This document shows, piece by piece, positions 33,908 to 41,964 of a stretch of 64,000 nucleotides of DNA (positions are counted from its first letter, which is position 1; the number at the start of each line of letters is the position of its first letter). The stretch spans positions 1 to 64,000 of the forward strand of contig DATIJT010000002.1 of the NCBI GenBank assembly GCA_035478435.1. The letters run 5' to 3'. Origin of the DNA: DATLRC01 sp035478435 (lineage in GTDB: Bacteria; Patescibacteriota; Saccharimonadia; Saccharimonadales; UBA4665). The position numbers and the translations under genes were made by a program. The notes below the pieces were generated by a model. The model was given only the letters and a program-made list of their open reading frames with translations. It was not told the origin of the DNA and ran no database searches.

Positions 33908-34405
33908 ATGAGCCAAGCACATGAGACCTTGCGTCAGACGTTGGCAGGCCGGCAACTAGCTGGGGTTGAGCTACTAATTGAACATGCAGCCAGACAGGCA
34001 GCAGTGTTCGAAGTGGAAGCGCATCTATCAGGACCATATAGAAAATATTTTCCCTATACAGATATCCGAACTCCAGAAGACACTCAGCGGGGTTGGGTTG
34101 TAGGTACAGATCGAGATCCTAATATTGGCGTAGTGTCAGTTGCCTTGACCCCCAATAAAAAACTTTGGGTAGGCAAAGTGGCCTTCGATCAATCTGCAGC
34201 AGCTAAAGACGTTTTAACGCCAGCGCTTGACTTAGAAGACTTACTGGCACGGATGAAAGCAGAAGACGGCGTACCCTTCCTGGTCGGCCGAGACGATCCA
34301 TATAATAAAGGTCTTTATGCGGCGATAGGCTCTGTCCTTAATCGGCCAGAAACTATTGGTTCGTACGTAGCTAGCTTTCCGACCTTAGATAGGCTAAGGG
34401 CTTAG
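33908..34405 (+). CDS. Hypothetical protein
   Basis: This 165-aa soluble alpha/beta protein starts at an ATG with AGAGGCAGG upstream. Landmarks are GPYRKYFPYTDIRTPEDTQR and DDPYNKGLYAAIGSVLNRPE. No family is recognised. It precedes metG by 39 nt on the same strand and may share its transcript. Confidence 0.65.
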   Translation: MSQAHETLRQTLAGRQLAGVELLIEHAARQAAVFEVEAHLSGPYRKYFPYTDIRTPEDTQRGWVVGTDRDPNIGVVSVALTPNKKLWVGKVAFDQSAAAKDVLTPALDLEDLLARMKAEDGVPFLVGRDDPYNKGLYAAIGSVLNRPETIGSYVASFPTLDRLRA

Positions 34406-34444
34406 AATTTTATTTGTCACTACTAAAAAGGTAAACTACTACTT

Positions 34445-35902
34445 ATGAATAATTATTATGTAACGACGGCTATTCCCTATGTCAATGACAAACCTCACCT
34501 GGGTCATGCTATGGAATTTGTAATGGCTGACGTACTGGCGCGCCGGGCTCGCCAGCAGGGCAAACAGGTTATATTCAGCATTGGTACCGACGAGCACGGC
34601 GGTAAGATCGCCGAAAAAGCCGCCGAGCTAAAAGTTAAGCCGGAACAATTGAGCGACCAAATGAGCCTGGAGTTTAAAGAACTAGCCAAAAATCTGAGTC
34701 TTAGCAATGACCGCTTTATCCGGACCACCGATGAAGCTCATGAGCAGCGTGCCCAAATTATTTGGAAAGCTCTGGCCAGCGATATTTATAAAGCCAATTA
34801 TGTCGGTTGGTACTGCACCGGCGACGAAGAGTTTTTTACGGAGACCGTAGTCAAAGAAAACAAAGGCGTTTGTCCCGATCATAACCGACCTTACGAAAAG
34901 CTAGAAGAAGAAAATTATTTCTTCAAACTGAGCGCTTACACCGACGCTGTCCGTGAGGCCGTTGAAAAAGCCAGCTTTGCGGTGGTGCCAGATACTAGGC
35001 GCAACGAAATTCTGTCCGTACTTAAAGAAGGCCTAGACGACATTAGTATCTCTAGGCCGAAAGACAAGATTGGCTGGGGCATACCAGTGCCCGATGATCC
35101 GACCCAAGTCATGTACGTCTGGTTTGAGGCGCTCATGAACTATATAACCGTACTAGGATATCCGGAAAACAAAGATTTCAAAGATTTTTGGCCGGCTGAC
35201 GTTCAAGTGATTGGCAAAGGCATCTTGCGCTTCCACGCCGCCATTTGGCCCGCCATGCTGCTGGCGCTGAAACTACCTTTGCCTAAGCAGCTGTATGTCC
35301 ACGGTTACATAACAGTTGCTGGCAAAAAGATGAGCAAATCTTTGGGCAATGCCATCTCGCCCGATGAAGTGATCGGCAAATATGGCAGCGAGGCCTTTCG
35401 CTATTATTTCCTACGCCATATCCCAAGCTACAGCGATGGCGACTTCACTTGGGAAACCTTTGACGCCGCTTACAACAATGAACTGGCCAATGAGCTAGGC
35501 AACGCTGTGCAGCGCACCATGGTTATGGTCCAAAAATACCAGAACGGGCTGATCGGCGACATCCCGCCCGCCGAGCACGATATGGCCCAATATGAAGAAG
35601 CGCTCGACCAGTGCCGCTTTGACCGCGCGCTCGATGAAGTTTGGGAGCAAGTCCGCGGCTTGAACCAGTACATTGACGAAGAAAAACCCTGGGAAATCGC
35701 CAAACCGGCAGCTGCCGGTGGCGACGAAGAGCACTTGCGCGAAGTCTTGGCTTACCAGTGCAGTAACTTGCTAGAGATTGCCGATTTATTGACGCCGTTC
35801 ATGCCCGACACCGCCGCTAAAATCCAGGGCATTTTCAAAGAGGGTATCATCCGCCCTATCGAAGGTACGCTGTTCCCCAAACAAGAAATCAAGAAGCAAT
35901 AA
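34445..35902 (+). CDS. metG: Methionyl-tRNA synthetase
   Basis: This 485-aa class I synthetase charges tRNA-Met. It has the HIGH-type site PHLGHAM near TTAIPYVNDK, one reduced zinc-knuckle region (WYCTGDEEF and CPDHNRPYEK), WFEALMNYITVLGYP, and the KMSKS site KKMSKSLGN. The anticodon-binding helical domain is complete, but the C-terminal dimerising tRNA-binding domain is absent, giving the short form. A TAAACT box lies 7 nt before the ATG. Confidence 0.95.
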   Translation: MNNYYVTTAIPYVNDKPHLGHAMEFVMADVLARRARQQGKQVIFSIGTDEHGGKIAEKAAELKVKPEQLSDQMSLEFKELAKNLSLSNDRFIRTTDEAHEQRAQIIWKALASDIYKANYVGWYCTGDEEFFTETVVKENKGVCPDHNRPYEKLEEENYFFKLSAYTDAVREAVEKASFAVVPDTRRNEILSVLKEGLDDISISRPKDKIGWGIPVPDDPTQVMYVWFEALMNYITVLGYPENKDFKDFWPADVQVIGKGILRFHAAIWPAMLLALKLPLPKQLYVHGYITVAGKKMSKSLGNAISPDEVIGKYGSEAFRYYFLRHIPSYSDGDFTWETFDAAYNNELANELGNAVQRTMVMVQKYQNGLIGDIPPAEHDMAQYEEALDQCRFDRALDEVWEQVRGLNQYIDEEKPWEIAKPAAAGGDEEHLREVLAYQCSNLLEIADLLTPFMPDTAAKIQGIFKEGIIRPIEGTLFPKQEIKKQ

Positions 35903-35948
35903 TTTGCTCACGCTTGCATCTTCACCTCGCTCTTATTAAAGTTAAGAT

Positions 35949-36248
35949 ATGGAATCCATCGCAAATCTTAGTGTTGAGCAAGGTGCAATTCGGGTTGTTC
36001 AGTCTCCTGTGCCAGACGAAAATCGTGGCTTAGGACCTGGTGTTCGCGTTTTGGTTTTACAAGCTACGGGAGAACAAGACTGTCAGGTACCTGTGTTTGA
36101 CGTGACGCATCACCAAAAACAAGCCAGTTTTCGCCGTTATGAAAAACGCATAGAAAGAGCCCTTGCCAAGGCTCGCAGAGTGGCCGGGGCGCTAGTAGTT
36201 GAAGGCTACACTGACACAACTTTGCAGCCTGATTTAAGTTGCCAATAA
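35949..36248 (+). CDS. Hypothetical protein upstream of tatD
   Basis: This 99-aa protein is mostly beta in its first half, followed by an Arg/Lys-rich helix (RRYEKRIERALAKARRVAG). No family is recognised. Its stop overlaps the tatD ATG as TAATG, so the two are probably translated together. Confidence 0.6.
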   Translation: MESIANLSVEQGAIRVVQSPVPDENRGLGPGVRVLVLQATGEQDCQVPVFDVTHHQKQASFRRYEKRIERALAKARRVAGALVVEGYTDTTLQPDLSCQ

Positions 36249-37063
36249 TGGTTAACTTAGTAGATACCCATTGCCATGTCCAGTCCGCCGGACTCCAAAA
36301 GGGTGAAAAGATTACCCGAGAGCTATGGGCTAAAGAGCCAGATCTAACCGCTGATAGTTTGGCTAAAGAAGCTGTGAAGGCTGGTGTCAGCCGTATGATT
36401 TGCGTGGGCTGTGATTTGGCCGATAGCCAGCTAGCTATAGATTTTGTTCGCGACCAGAAAAACTGCTGGGCCAGTATCGGAATCCACCCCCATGAAGCCC
36501 AACATTTTGTCGATAAGCCGGAATCGCGGGATAAATTTAGTGCTCTGGTAGCGGAACCGAAAGTAGTGGCGGTAGGTGAGACGGGGCTGGATTACTACTA
36601 CAACCATTCGCCCAAAGAAGCCCAGATTACCATCCTGAAATTCCAGATAGAATTGGCGCTTGAGCACGATCTACCGTTGATTTTTCACGTCCGCGAGGCG
36701 TTTGACGACTTTTGGCCGGTTTTTGAGCAATATCGGGGCATAAGAGGTGTGTTACATAGCTTCACCGATTCAATGGAAAACATGCACAAAGCGGTAGCAA
36801 AGGGGCTATTTATAGGGGTAAACGGCATAGTCACCTTTACTAAAAACCCGGCTCAGTTGGAAGTTTACCGTTCAATTCCAGTGGAAAATTTGCTTTTGGA
36901 AACTGATGCACCCTTCTTGACTCCTACCCCTTATCGTGGTAACATTAACGAGTCAAGGTACGTAGGGGTTATTGCTGAATTTATAGCTAAACAGAGAGGC
37001 GAAAGTCTTGAAGAGTTAGCTATTTCAACAACCAGCAACGCTCGCCGACTCTTTGGCATCTAA
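36248..37063 (+). CDS. tatD: TatD-family metal-dependent hydrolase
   Basis: This 271-aa TIM-barrel hydrolase has the metal ligands DTHCHVQ at the N-terminus, VGETGLDYYY, the His in IFHVREAFDDF, HSFTDS, and the late Asp in LLLETDAPFLTP. TatD enzymes are 3'-5' exonucleases acting in DNA repair and quality control. I start at the ATG at 36248, in the TAATG overlap with the upstream gene. A TTG at 36239 is the upstream alternative. Length is normal. Confidence 0.92.
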   Translation: MVNLVDTHCHVQSAGLQKGEKITRELWAKEPDLTADSLAKEAVKAGVSRMICVGCDLADSQLAIDFVRDQKNCWASIGIHPHEAQHFVDKPESRDKFSALVAEPKVVAVGETGLDYYYNHSPKEAQITILKFQIELALEHDLPLIFHVREAFDDFWPVFEQYRGIRGVLHSFTDSMENMHKAVAKGLFIGVNGIVTFTKNPAQLEVYRSIPVENLLLETDAPFLTPTPYRGNINESRYVGVIAEFIAKQRGESLEELAISTTSNARRLFGI

Positions 37064-37072
37064 GGAACTAAA

Positions 37073-37414
37073 ATGACCATTTTTGATTCACAATCCAATA
37101 AATTTGAACAACCTTTGCCTCAAGAGGGTCAATTACTGGGAGGCTATTATCGCGTGGTCACTGAAGGTTTTGAGGCGGCAAGGCAAGCTACCTGGCGAGA
37201 TGACCATGAGGTTATCCTTCAAGAAGACGGTTATAATACACCAGAAGTTCCGGCACCCGTTACTCAGCCTAAACCTACCTCACTAGCTGAAGCAAGTGCC
37301 GACGTCATTAAATTGGCTGCCCATCAGGAGCAACAAGCCGCCGAAGCGGACCAGGCGCGCGTTGACCAAGCCCGGCGAGCGGTAGAGGAGGCTAATCGTG
37401 AACTTGCTGCCTAA
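37073..37414 (+). CDS. Hypothetical protein with C-terminal coiled coil
   Basis: This 113-aa protein has a mixed N-terminal half (LLGGYYRVVTEGFEAARQAT) and an Ala/Gln/Glu-rich coiled coil at about 80-113. TAAGGA lies upstream of the ATG, 9 nt after tatD. It overlaps the next gene by 17 nt. The function is unknown. Confidence 0.6.
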   Translation: MTIFDSQSNKFEQPLPQEGQLLGGYYRVVTEGFEAARQATWRDDHEVILQEDGYNTPEVPAPVTQPKPTSLAEASADVIKLAAHQEQQAAEADQARVDQARRAVEEANRELAA

Positions 37415-37775
37415 GATCTTGAGCAACAGCCATAAGCCCGAAGATCGCCAGGCTGACCTTTACCAAACTATAGTGCGCCGCGAAGCGAAAAAAGGTGGCC
37501 AGTTGTTTGGGCCAATCCCATCTGGACACCGCCGCGAATTTTTCTGCTTAGACAGGCATACCTGGATCTGGCATGAGGAATGGATAGACAGCAGTGGCCA
37601 GCGCCAAATAGTTACTACCCGTTACGAAATCCGGCCAAATGGCATCCTTAAGTCGCAAGGCAACAATACTTATCAAAAACTGAGCCGCGAGGAATTAAAA
37701 AATTTCTACCGGGCCGCCAAACTATACCGGAACCAGGTTGGTGTTTCATACCAACGCGCCCTGCAAGCCGCTTAG
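37398..37775 (+). CDS. Conserved-looking hypothetical protein
   Basis: This 125-aa protein starts at a GTG overlapping the upstream gene. It contains GHRREFFCLDRHTWIWHEEW and NGILKSQGNNTYQKLSREEL, which look like a compact beta domain with conserved aromatic residues. I have the impression of homologs in other Saccharibacteria, but cannot name a family. A mirror-ended repeat follows its stop. Confidence 0.65.
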   Translation: MNLLPKILSNSHKPEDRQADLYQTIVRREAKKGGQLFGPIPSGHRREFFCLDRHTWIWHEEWIDSSGQRQIVTTRYEIRPNGILKSQGNNTYQKLSREELKNFYRAAKLYRNQVGVSYQRALQAA

Positions 37776-37788
37776 AATACTTATATTT

Positions 37789-37860
37789 TGTCATTCCGAG
37801 TTTGTTTCGGAATCCATTTAGGTACTAGATTATGGATCCTGAAATAAATTCAGGATGACA
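37789..37860. repeat. Second interspersed dyad element with TGTCAT...ATGACA ends
   Basis: TGTCATTCCGAGTTTGTTTC begins the element and CTGAAATAAATTCAGGATGACA (quoted in part) ends it; GAATCCAT and ATGGATCC face each other inside. It shares end sequence and layout with the element at 9373-9455. Confidence 0.65.
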
Positions 37861-37884
37861 AAAGAGGAAGCTATACTTAATTAG

Positions 37885-39033
37885 ATGCCACAAAAATTAA
37901 TTTACTTCGACCACGCGGCTGCTACGCCTGTGGACGGGCGGGTTATTAAGGCCATGCAACCTTACCTGGGCGATAAGTTTTTTAACCCCTCGGCGACTTA
38001 CCTGCCAGCTAAGCAGGTTCGTAAGGATCTGGAAGCTGCCCGCTCGCTGGTGGCTAAATGGTTGGGCGCGCGGCCCAGTGAAGTTATTTTTACCGCCGGC
38101 GGCAGTGAAGCCAATAATCTGGCTATCCATGGCGTTATGCAGCGATTTCCTAAAGCTAACCTGGTAGTTAGTGCCATTGACCACGAATCAGTGCTAGCCC
38201 CAGCGGCACAGTATAACTGCCGGAAGCTCGCCGTTAAGCCAGATGGCTTAGTCGATCTGGGTGAATTAATAAAGAGTATTGATGGCCAAACGGTCTTGGT
38301 GAGCATTGGCTATGCCAACAATGAGATAGGCACTATTGAGCCTTTGGCGGAGATTAATCAGGCTCTGGAAATTATTCGCAAGCAACGCCTAAAAGAGGGA
38401 AACTCGTTACCGCTTTACTTTCATAGCGATGCCTGTCAAGCGGGCAACCATCTGGACCTGCACGTAGCCAGGTTAGGTGTCGACCTGATGACCTTAAACG
38501 GCGGCAAAATATATGGCCCTAAGCAGAGCGGGGCTTTGTACGTCAAGGCTGGCGTTGAACTCCAACCGTTGATTTGGGGCGGTGGACAGGAGCGGGGTTT
38601 ACGATCTGGCACGGAAAATGTTGCCCAAACAATCGGTTTTGCCACAGCGCTTGATTTAGCCCAGTCTAGTCGCGAGGCTGAAACCAAAAGGCTCAAAGAA
38701 TTACAATTAATTTTCCTTAACTTGTTAAGCGAATTAATTCCATCATCTGTTATAAACGGCTCACTCAAGCATCGTTTAGCTAATAATGCGCACGTTACTT
38801 TTCCGGGAATTGATAATGAACGCTTGCTACTTGAGCTGGAGCAAAAAAGCATTTTGGCGGCCGCCGGTTCGGCTTGTAGCGCCAGCAGCGAAGAGCCCTC
38901 ACACGTCCTTAGGGCGATCGGCCTGAGTGACGAAGCAGCTCGTTCATCTGCACGATTCACATTAGGCAGAGATACAACCGAAGCGGATATAGACTATGTC
39001 ATCCAAACTTTGAAGCGCTTAATTGTAGCGTAG
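37885..39033 (+). CDS. Cysteine desulfurase (NifS/IscS family)
   Basis: This 382-aa PLP enzyme moves sulfur from cysteine to carrier proteins. It shows YFDHAAATP at the N-terminus, TAGGSEANNLAIHG, DHESVLAP, HSDACQAG with the PLP-binding Asp, a Lys in LNGGKIYGPK, GGGQERGLRSGTEN, and the active-site Cys in GSACSASSEEPSHVL. The PLP-Lys context (NGGK instead of the common SxHK) is slightly unusual. A partner for sulfur use in this window is mnmA at 46523 (tRNA 2-thiouridine). No Fe-S scaffold gene lies beside it. TATACT lies 7 nt upstream of the ATG. Confidence 0.9.
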   Translation: MPQKLIYFDHAAATPVDGRVIKAMQPYLGDKFFNPSATYLPAKQVRKDLEAARSLVAKWLGARPSEVIFTAGGSEANNLAIHGVMQRFPKANLVVSAIDHESVLAPAAQYNCRKLAVKPDGLVDLGELIKSIDGQTVLVSIGYANNEIGTIEPLAEINQALEIIRKQRLKEGNSLPLYFHSDACQAGNHLDLHVARLGVDLMTLNGGKIYGPKQSGALYVKAGVELQPLIWGGGQERGLRSGTENVAQTIGFATALDLAQSSREAETKRLKELQLIFLNLLSELIPSSVINGSLKHRLANNAHVTFPGIDNERLLLELEQKSILAAAGSACSASSEEPSHVLRAIGLSDEAARSSARFTLGRDTTEADIDYVIQTLKRLIVA

Positions 39034-39036
39034 GCT

Positions 39037-39720
39037 TCAGTTATCAATGGGCAAAGGCAAGGCTATGCCGCCGAGTTTCGCAAAAAGCTCCAGTACTTTT
39101 GTCTCTTGCTCTACAGTTAACCGCCGTGAAAAACGGGAATTACCTTCATAGCCAGATTCCGCAAAGTCGCTGTACCAATGCCTTAAGCTAATCTCGGTAG
39201 GTTTGTCTTGCCCAACTTGGCTTCTCTGCATGACGTATGACAACGATAAGGTTGAGCCGTTGTCAGGGTCAAACCAAAAGCCCAATGATAATTCCCTGGA
39301 ATAATCTCTATGCTGATCAGTGAATTTGGCAAATTTTCGCTCCCCATTTAATTCCAATAGCCTCCCAGTGTTAAGGTCATCCCAAACGAAAGTTTCTACT
39401 GCGGAGGCTTGTGGCTGTTCAAGCACAGATGGCTTAATGACCACTTTTTGTCCCCAAGGGCCGGTAAGGTGTAGACCTGTAGCTGCGGTGCCGATTATCA
39501 ATCGTCTATCTATGTGCTCCATGGTTGCGGTGGCTTCAGCCATGGCATTGCCCGGTTCTGTGAGAACTGGAATGCGGATAAAATTCAATGGATGATTACT
39601 AGGCCGGCGTTCCCAGACTGCATCGGATATATGCTTAAAAAGCTTGGCCGATTCTAAAGGTTCAGAATCCTCTATGATTGTTGGTTCGCCCTCAATGCTG
39701 ACGTGCAAGGCATTCGCCAC
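39037..39720 (-). CDS. Hypothetical protein
   Basis: This 227-aa soluble protein is mostly beta, with HISDAVWERRPSNHPLNFIR and a C-terminal helix containing RRLTVEQETKVLELFAKLG. It has no membrane segments, no signal peptide and no recognised motif. It is convergent with the cysteine desulfurase gene, 3 nt apart, and divergent from the ATPase locus. Confidence 0.6.
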   Translation of the reverse strand: MANALHVSIEGEPTIIEDSEPLESAKLFKHISDAVWERRPSNHPLNFIRIPVLTEPGNAMAEATATMEHIDRRLIIGTAATGLHLTGPWGQKVVIKPSVLEQPQASAVETFVWDDLNTGRLLELNGERKFAKFTDQHRDYSRELSLGFWFDPDNGSTLSLSYVMQRSQVGQDKPTEISLRHWYSDFAESGYEGNSRFSRRLTVEQETKVLELFAKLGGIALPLPIDN

Positions 39721-39829
39721 GACATACTCCTATAGACATAGTTAAGACTATAGATAGATTTAAAGCAAATTCCTATACAATTAGCCAAATTTTCGGCCAG
39801 GTAACTAAAGCGCTATACTTTAAGGCAGT

Positions 39830-40663
39830 ATGCGCAAATACAAACAATCACTAAAAGTCTTGCTTATTAGTGGACTGCTTTTTGTGGCGGGGTTGGCGCG
39901 GGTTGAGGCGGCTAATACTACGGCTATAGCCGAAGGCTACAAAGCCGACTCAAATGTAAAAACTGGCATGGTAGTTAAACAGTCCGATAAGGACGCCGCC
40001 AGAGTCGAACTGCTCAGTGTCAAAGACGTGGACAGGATGCTGGGGGTGGTAGTGCCGGCTACGGAGCCAGCCGTGACTCTTTCGGACGGTACGACCAGCC
40101 AGGTATACGTGGCCACCTATGGGCGCTACAACGTGCTGGTCAGTGACCAAAACGGCAACATAAAACCCGGCGATTATTTAACTATCTCTTCGCTTGATGG
40201 CGTGGCTATGAAAGCCGACGGCAACCTAAGCCTGATTCTGGGCCGGGCGGCCGCCGCATTTGACGGCAAGGCTAGTGTGGAAAGCTCCCCAGAAGTCAAA
40301 AACCAGTCGGGCCGGCAGGTTAGGGTAGCAGTTGGCCGGATTCCGGTAGATGTCAATGTCGGCCAAAATCCGCTTCGTATCAGTGGCGGCTACGTGCCGG
40401 GGGTTTTGAACAGCGCTACCCAATTAGTGACAGGCAAACCTGTCAGTCCAGCCAAGACTTATTTGAGCTTTGGGGTTTTGCTAGTTAGCGCCCTGATAGC
40501 TGGTAATATTTTGTTCACCGGAGTAAGGAGTGGTATGACGGCGATTGGCCGTAATCCCTTAGCTAGAAGGCCAATCTTAAAAAACTTGTTACAGATAATA
40601 CTGGCTAGTTTAATGATTTTTGTTATAGGCATATTTGCGGTATATTTACTACTGAAGCTCTAG
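39830..40663 (+). CDS. Secreted-domain fusion ending in an F-type c-subunit-like hairpin without the ion-binding carboxylate
   Basis: This 277-aa protein has a signal peptide (about residues 8-27, cleavage near VEAAN) and an extracytoplasmic beta-rich domain (about 28-200) with NGNIKPGDYLTISSLDGVAM. Two transmembrane segments (about 209-231 and 250-275) follow. The loop between them reads TAIGRNPLARRP (GRNP at 240-243), as in F-type subunit c. The topology, with loop inside and both ends outside, also matches subunit c. The second helix has no Asp or Glu at all; the residue aligning with the ion-binding Glu is hydrophobic. It heads the atp gene cluster. The relation to subunit c is by pattern, not proven. 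TATACT lies 10 nt before the ATG. Confidence 0.7.
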   Translation: MRKYKQSLKVLLISGLLFVAGLARVEAANTTAIAEGYKADSNVKTGMVVKQSDKDAARVELLSVKDVDRMLGVVVPATEPAVTLSDGTTSQVYVATYGRYNVLVSDQNGNIKPGDYLTISSLDGVAMKADGNLSLILGRAAAAFDGKASVESSPEVKNQSGRQVRVAVGRIPVDVNVGQNPLRISGGYVPGVLNSATQLVTGKPVSPAKTYLSFGVLLVSALIAGNILFTGVRSGMTAIGRNPLARRPILKNLLQIILASLMIFVIGIFAVYLLLKL

Positions 40664-40786
40664 CGGTTTCATAGACGGCGAATTGTTGCGTTGCCAGCTC
40701 CGATGCTCCCTTCGCCGTACACTCTGGTACGGCTGCGGTGCGCTTCTCGCTGTCGCCTGACACTTCATCCGTCTATGAACCGCTAG
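40660..40786 (+). other. Long hairpin element 4 (within the ATPase locus)
   Basis: CTAGCGGTTTCATAGACGG (40660-40678) pairs with 40769-40786 across 18 bp with one bulged T. The 5' arm includes the stop codon of the c-like gene. The centre is GCCGTAC-ACTCTG-GTACGGC (40714-40733). The core of about 77 nt is closely similar to that of element 6 at 58019. It separates the c-like gene from the b gene and could attenuate or process the operon transcript. Confidence 0.8.
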
Positions 40787-40850
40787 GCCCTTTACGCTAT
40801 TAAAGTCCTAAACCTGAAAATTGAAATATGAATATGGTGGGAATTAAATT

Positions 40851-41474
40851 ATGACAATCTGGTGGCTCGCGGTCGTACTAAGTGTTTTGGGGCTAACGGC
40901 AATCGCTTTTATTTGGTTGGTTGTGCGGCTGGGGCATTTGTCTGGTGGTCCGGCAAAAAATGTTAGCGGTTCGCTGGACCAAGCCTCGAACCGCGATGTC
41001 GAACATATTTTTAACGATGAATTTCGCGAAGAGTTAAGGAATCGCGGCCGGTTGCACTTTGAAAAAATCATCGGTGAAAACGCTATGTTCTTGCAGCAGG
41101 ATTTGCGCCTGACCACCTCTCAGCTTAACGAATACATGAAGCAGGAAATCACCCGAACCCTGCAGGAAGAGTTCAAAAAGTACGAAGAATCGATCATGGA
41201 TGCCAAGCAGTTGGCGATTGAATCGATTGAAAAAACCAAAGCCGCCATAGACGAACAGCGCCAGATCCTGGGCGAACAGCTACAGGCCGAATTAACCGCC
41301 GAAAAGACCCGGCTGCTTAAAAAGTTCGAAGACAACATGGCCGATATTGTTAACCACTACGTGCTGGCAGCGATTGGCGACCAGATTGACCTGTCGGACC
41401 AGCTGGAATACATCCTGGGCGAGCTGGAAGCCAACAAGCAAGCCATCTTGGAGGATATCCAGAATGGCACATAA
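40851..41474 (+). CDS. atpF: F-type ATPase subunit b-like stalk protein
   Basis: This 207-aa protein has one N-terminal transmembrane helix (about residues 4-27) and a long charged helical region (about 50-175) that would form the peripheral stalk. A C-terminal stretch VNHYVLAAIGDQIDLSDQLE is a longer end than in typical b. The position before delta and alpha supports the assignment. GGTGGGAA is a moderate ribosome-binding site. It overlaps the delta gene by 11 nt. Confidence 0.8.
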   Translation: MTIWWLAVVLSVLGLTAIAFIWLVVRLGHLSGGPAKNVSGSLDQASNRDVEHIFNDEFREELRNRGRLHFEKIIGENAMFLQQDLRLTTSQLNEYMKQEITRTLQEEFKKYEESIMDAKQLAIESIEKTKAAIDEQRQILGEQLQAELTAEKTRLLKKFEDNMADIVNHYVLAAIGDQIDLSDQLEYILGELEANKQAILEDIQNGT

Positions 41475-41964
41475 GCTGAAGCTGCCGGCGCTGATGACTA
41501 GCCCGAGCGATGTCGGCCGTGTGCGGCGAGAAATCGAATCATTGGACGATTACCTTACTCAAGCTAGTTTGCGTAAGCCCGGAACGAATCTGGCCCAGCT
41601 ACCCAAGACTTCCCGCTTGCTAAGCGAATTGGCCGAACTTAATGGCCTGAACCTTTTGCAAGCGGAAGGGCGTCAGCAATTAGTAGCTTTTTTAGATTCG
41701 CTTAGCAAAACCGCGCCAATTTTGCACTTCAGCTTCGCGACTGACCCATCGGCAGCTTTTTTAAACAAAATTGTAATTTGGCTGCGCCAAAATATTCATC
41801 CGCTGATACTAGTAAGAGTAGGTCTACAGCCAAATATAGCGGCTGGCTGCGGACTGCGGACGGCTAACCATTACTATGACTTCAGTCTGCGGGAACGCTT
41901 TACCAAACAACGACCTTTGCTTTTAAAAGCCCTAAACCAAAAAGGTGAGGCCAGTGAGCGATAA
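41464..41964 (+). CDS. atpH: F-type ATPase subunit delta-like protein
   Basis: This 166-aa protein matches delta/OSCP by position between b and alpha and by its C-terminal half, where NIAAGCGLRTANHYYDFSLR aligns with the GG...D.S pattern of delta. The N-terminal half is less conserved. The start at 41464 (ATGGCACATAAG) overlaps the b stop; longer in-frame starts would run back through the b gene. Delta would join the b stalk to the top of F1. Confidence 0.8.
   Translation: MAHKLKLPALMTSPSDVGRVRREIESLDDYLTQASLRKPGTNLAQLPKTSRLLSELAELNGLNLLQAEGRQQLVAFLDSLSKTAPILHFSFATDPSAAFLNKIVIWLRQNIHPLILVRVGLQPNIAAGCGLRTANHYYDFSLRERFTKQRPLLLKALNQKGEASER

Noticed and set aside
38436..38960. 174-aa open frame on the minus strand
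   Set aside because: It is antisense to the cysteine desulfurase gene with a Ser/Leu-rich shadow composition.
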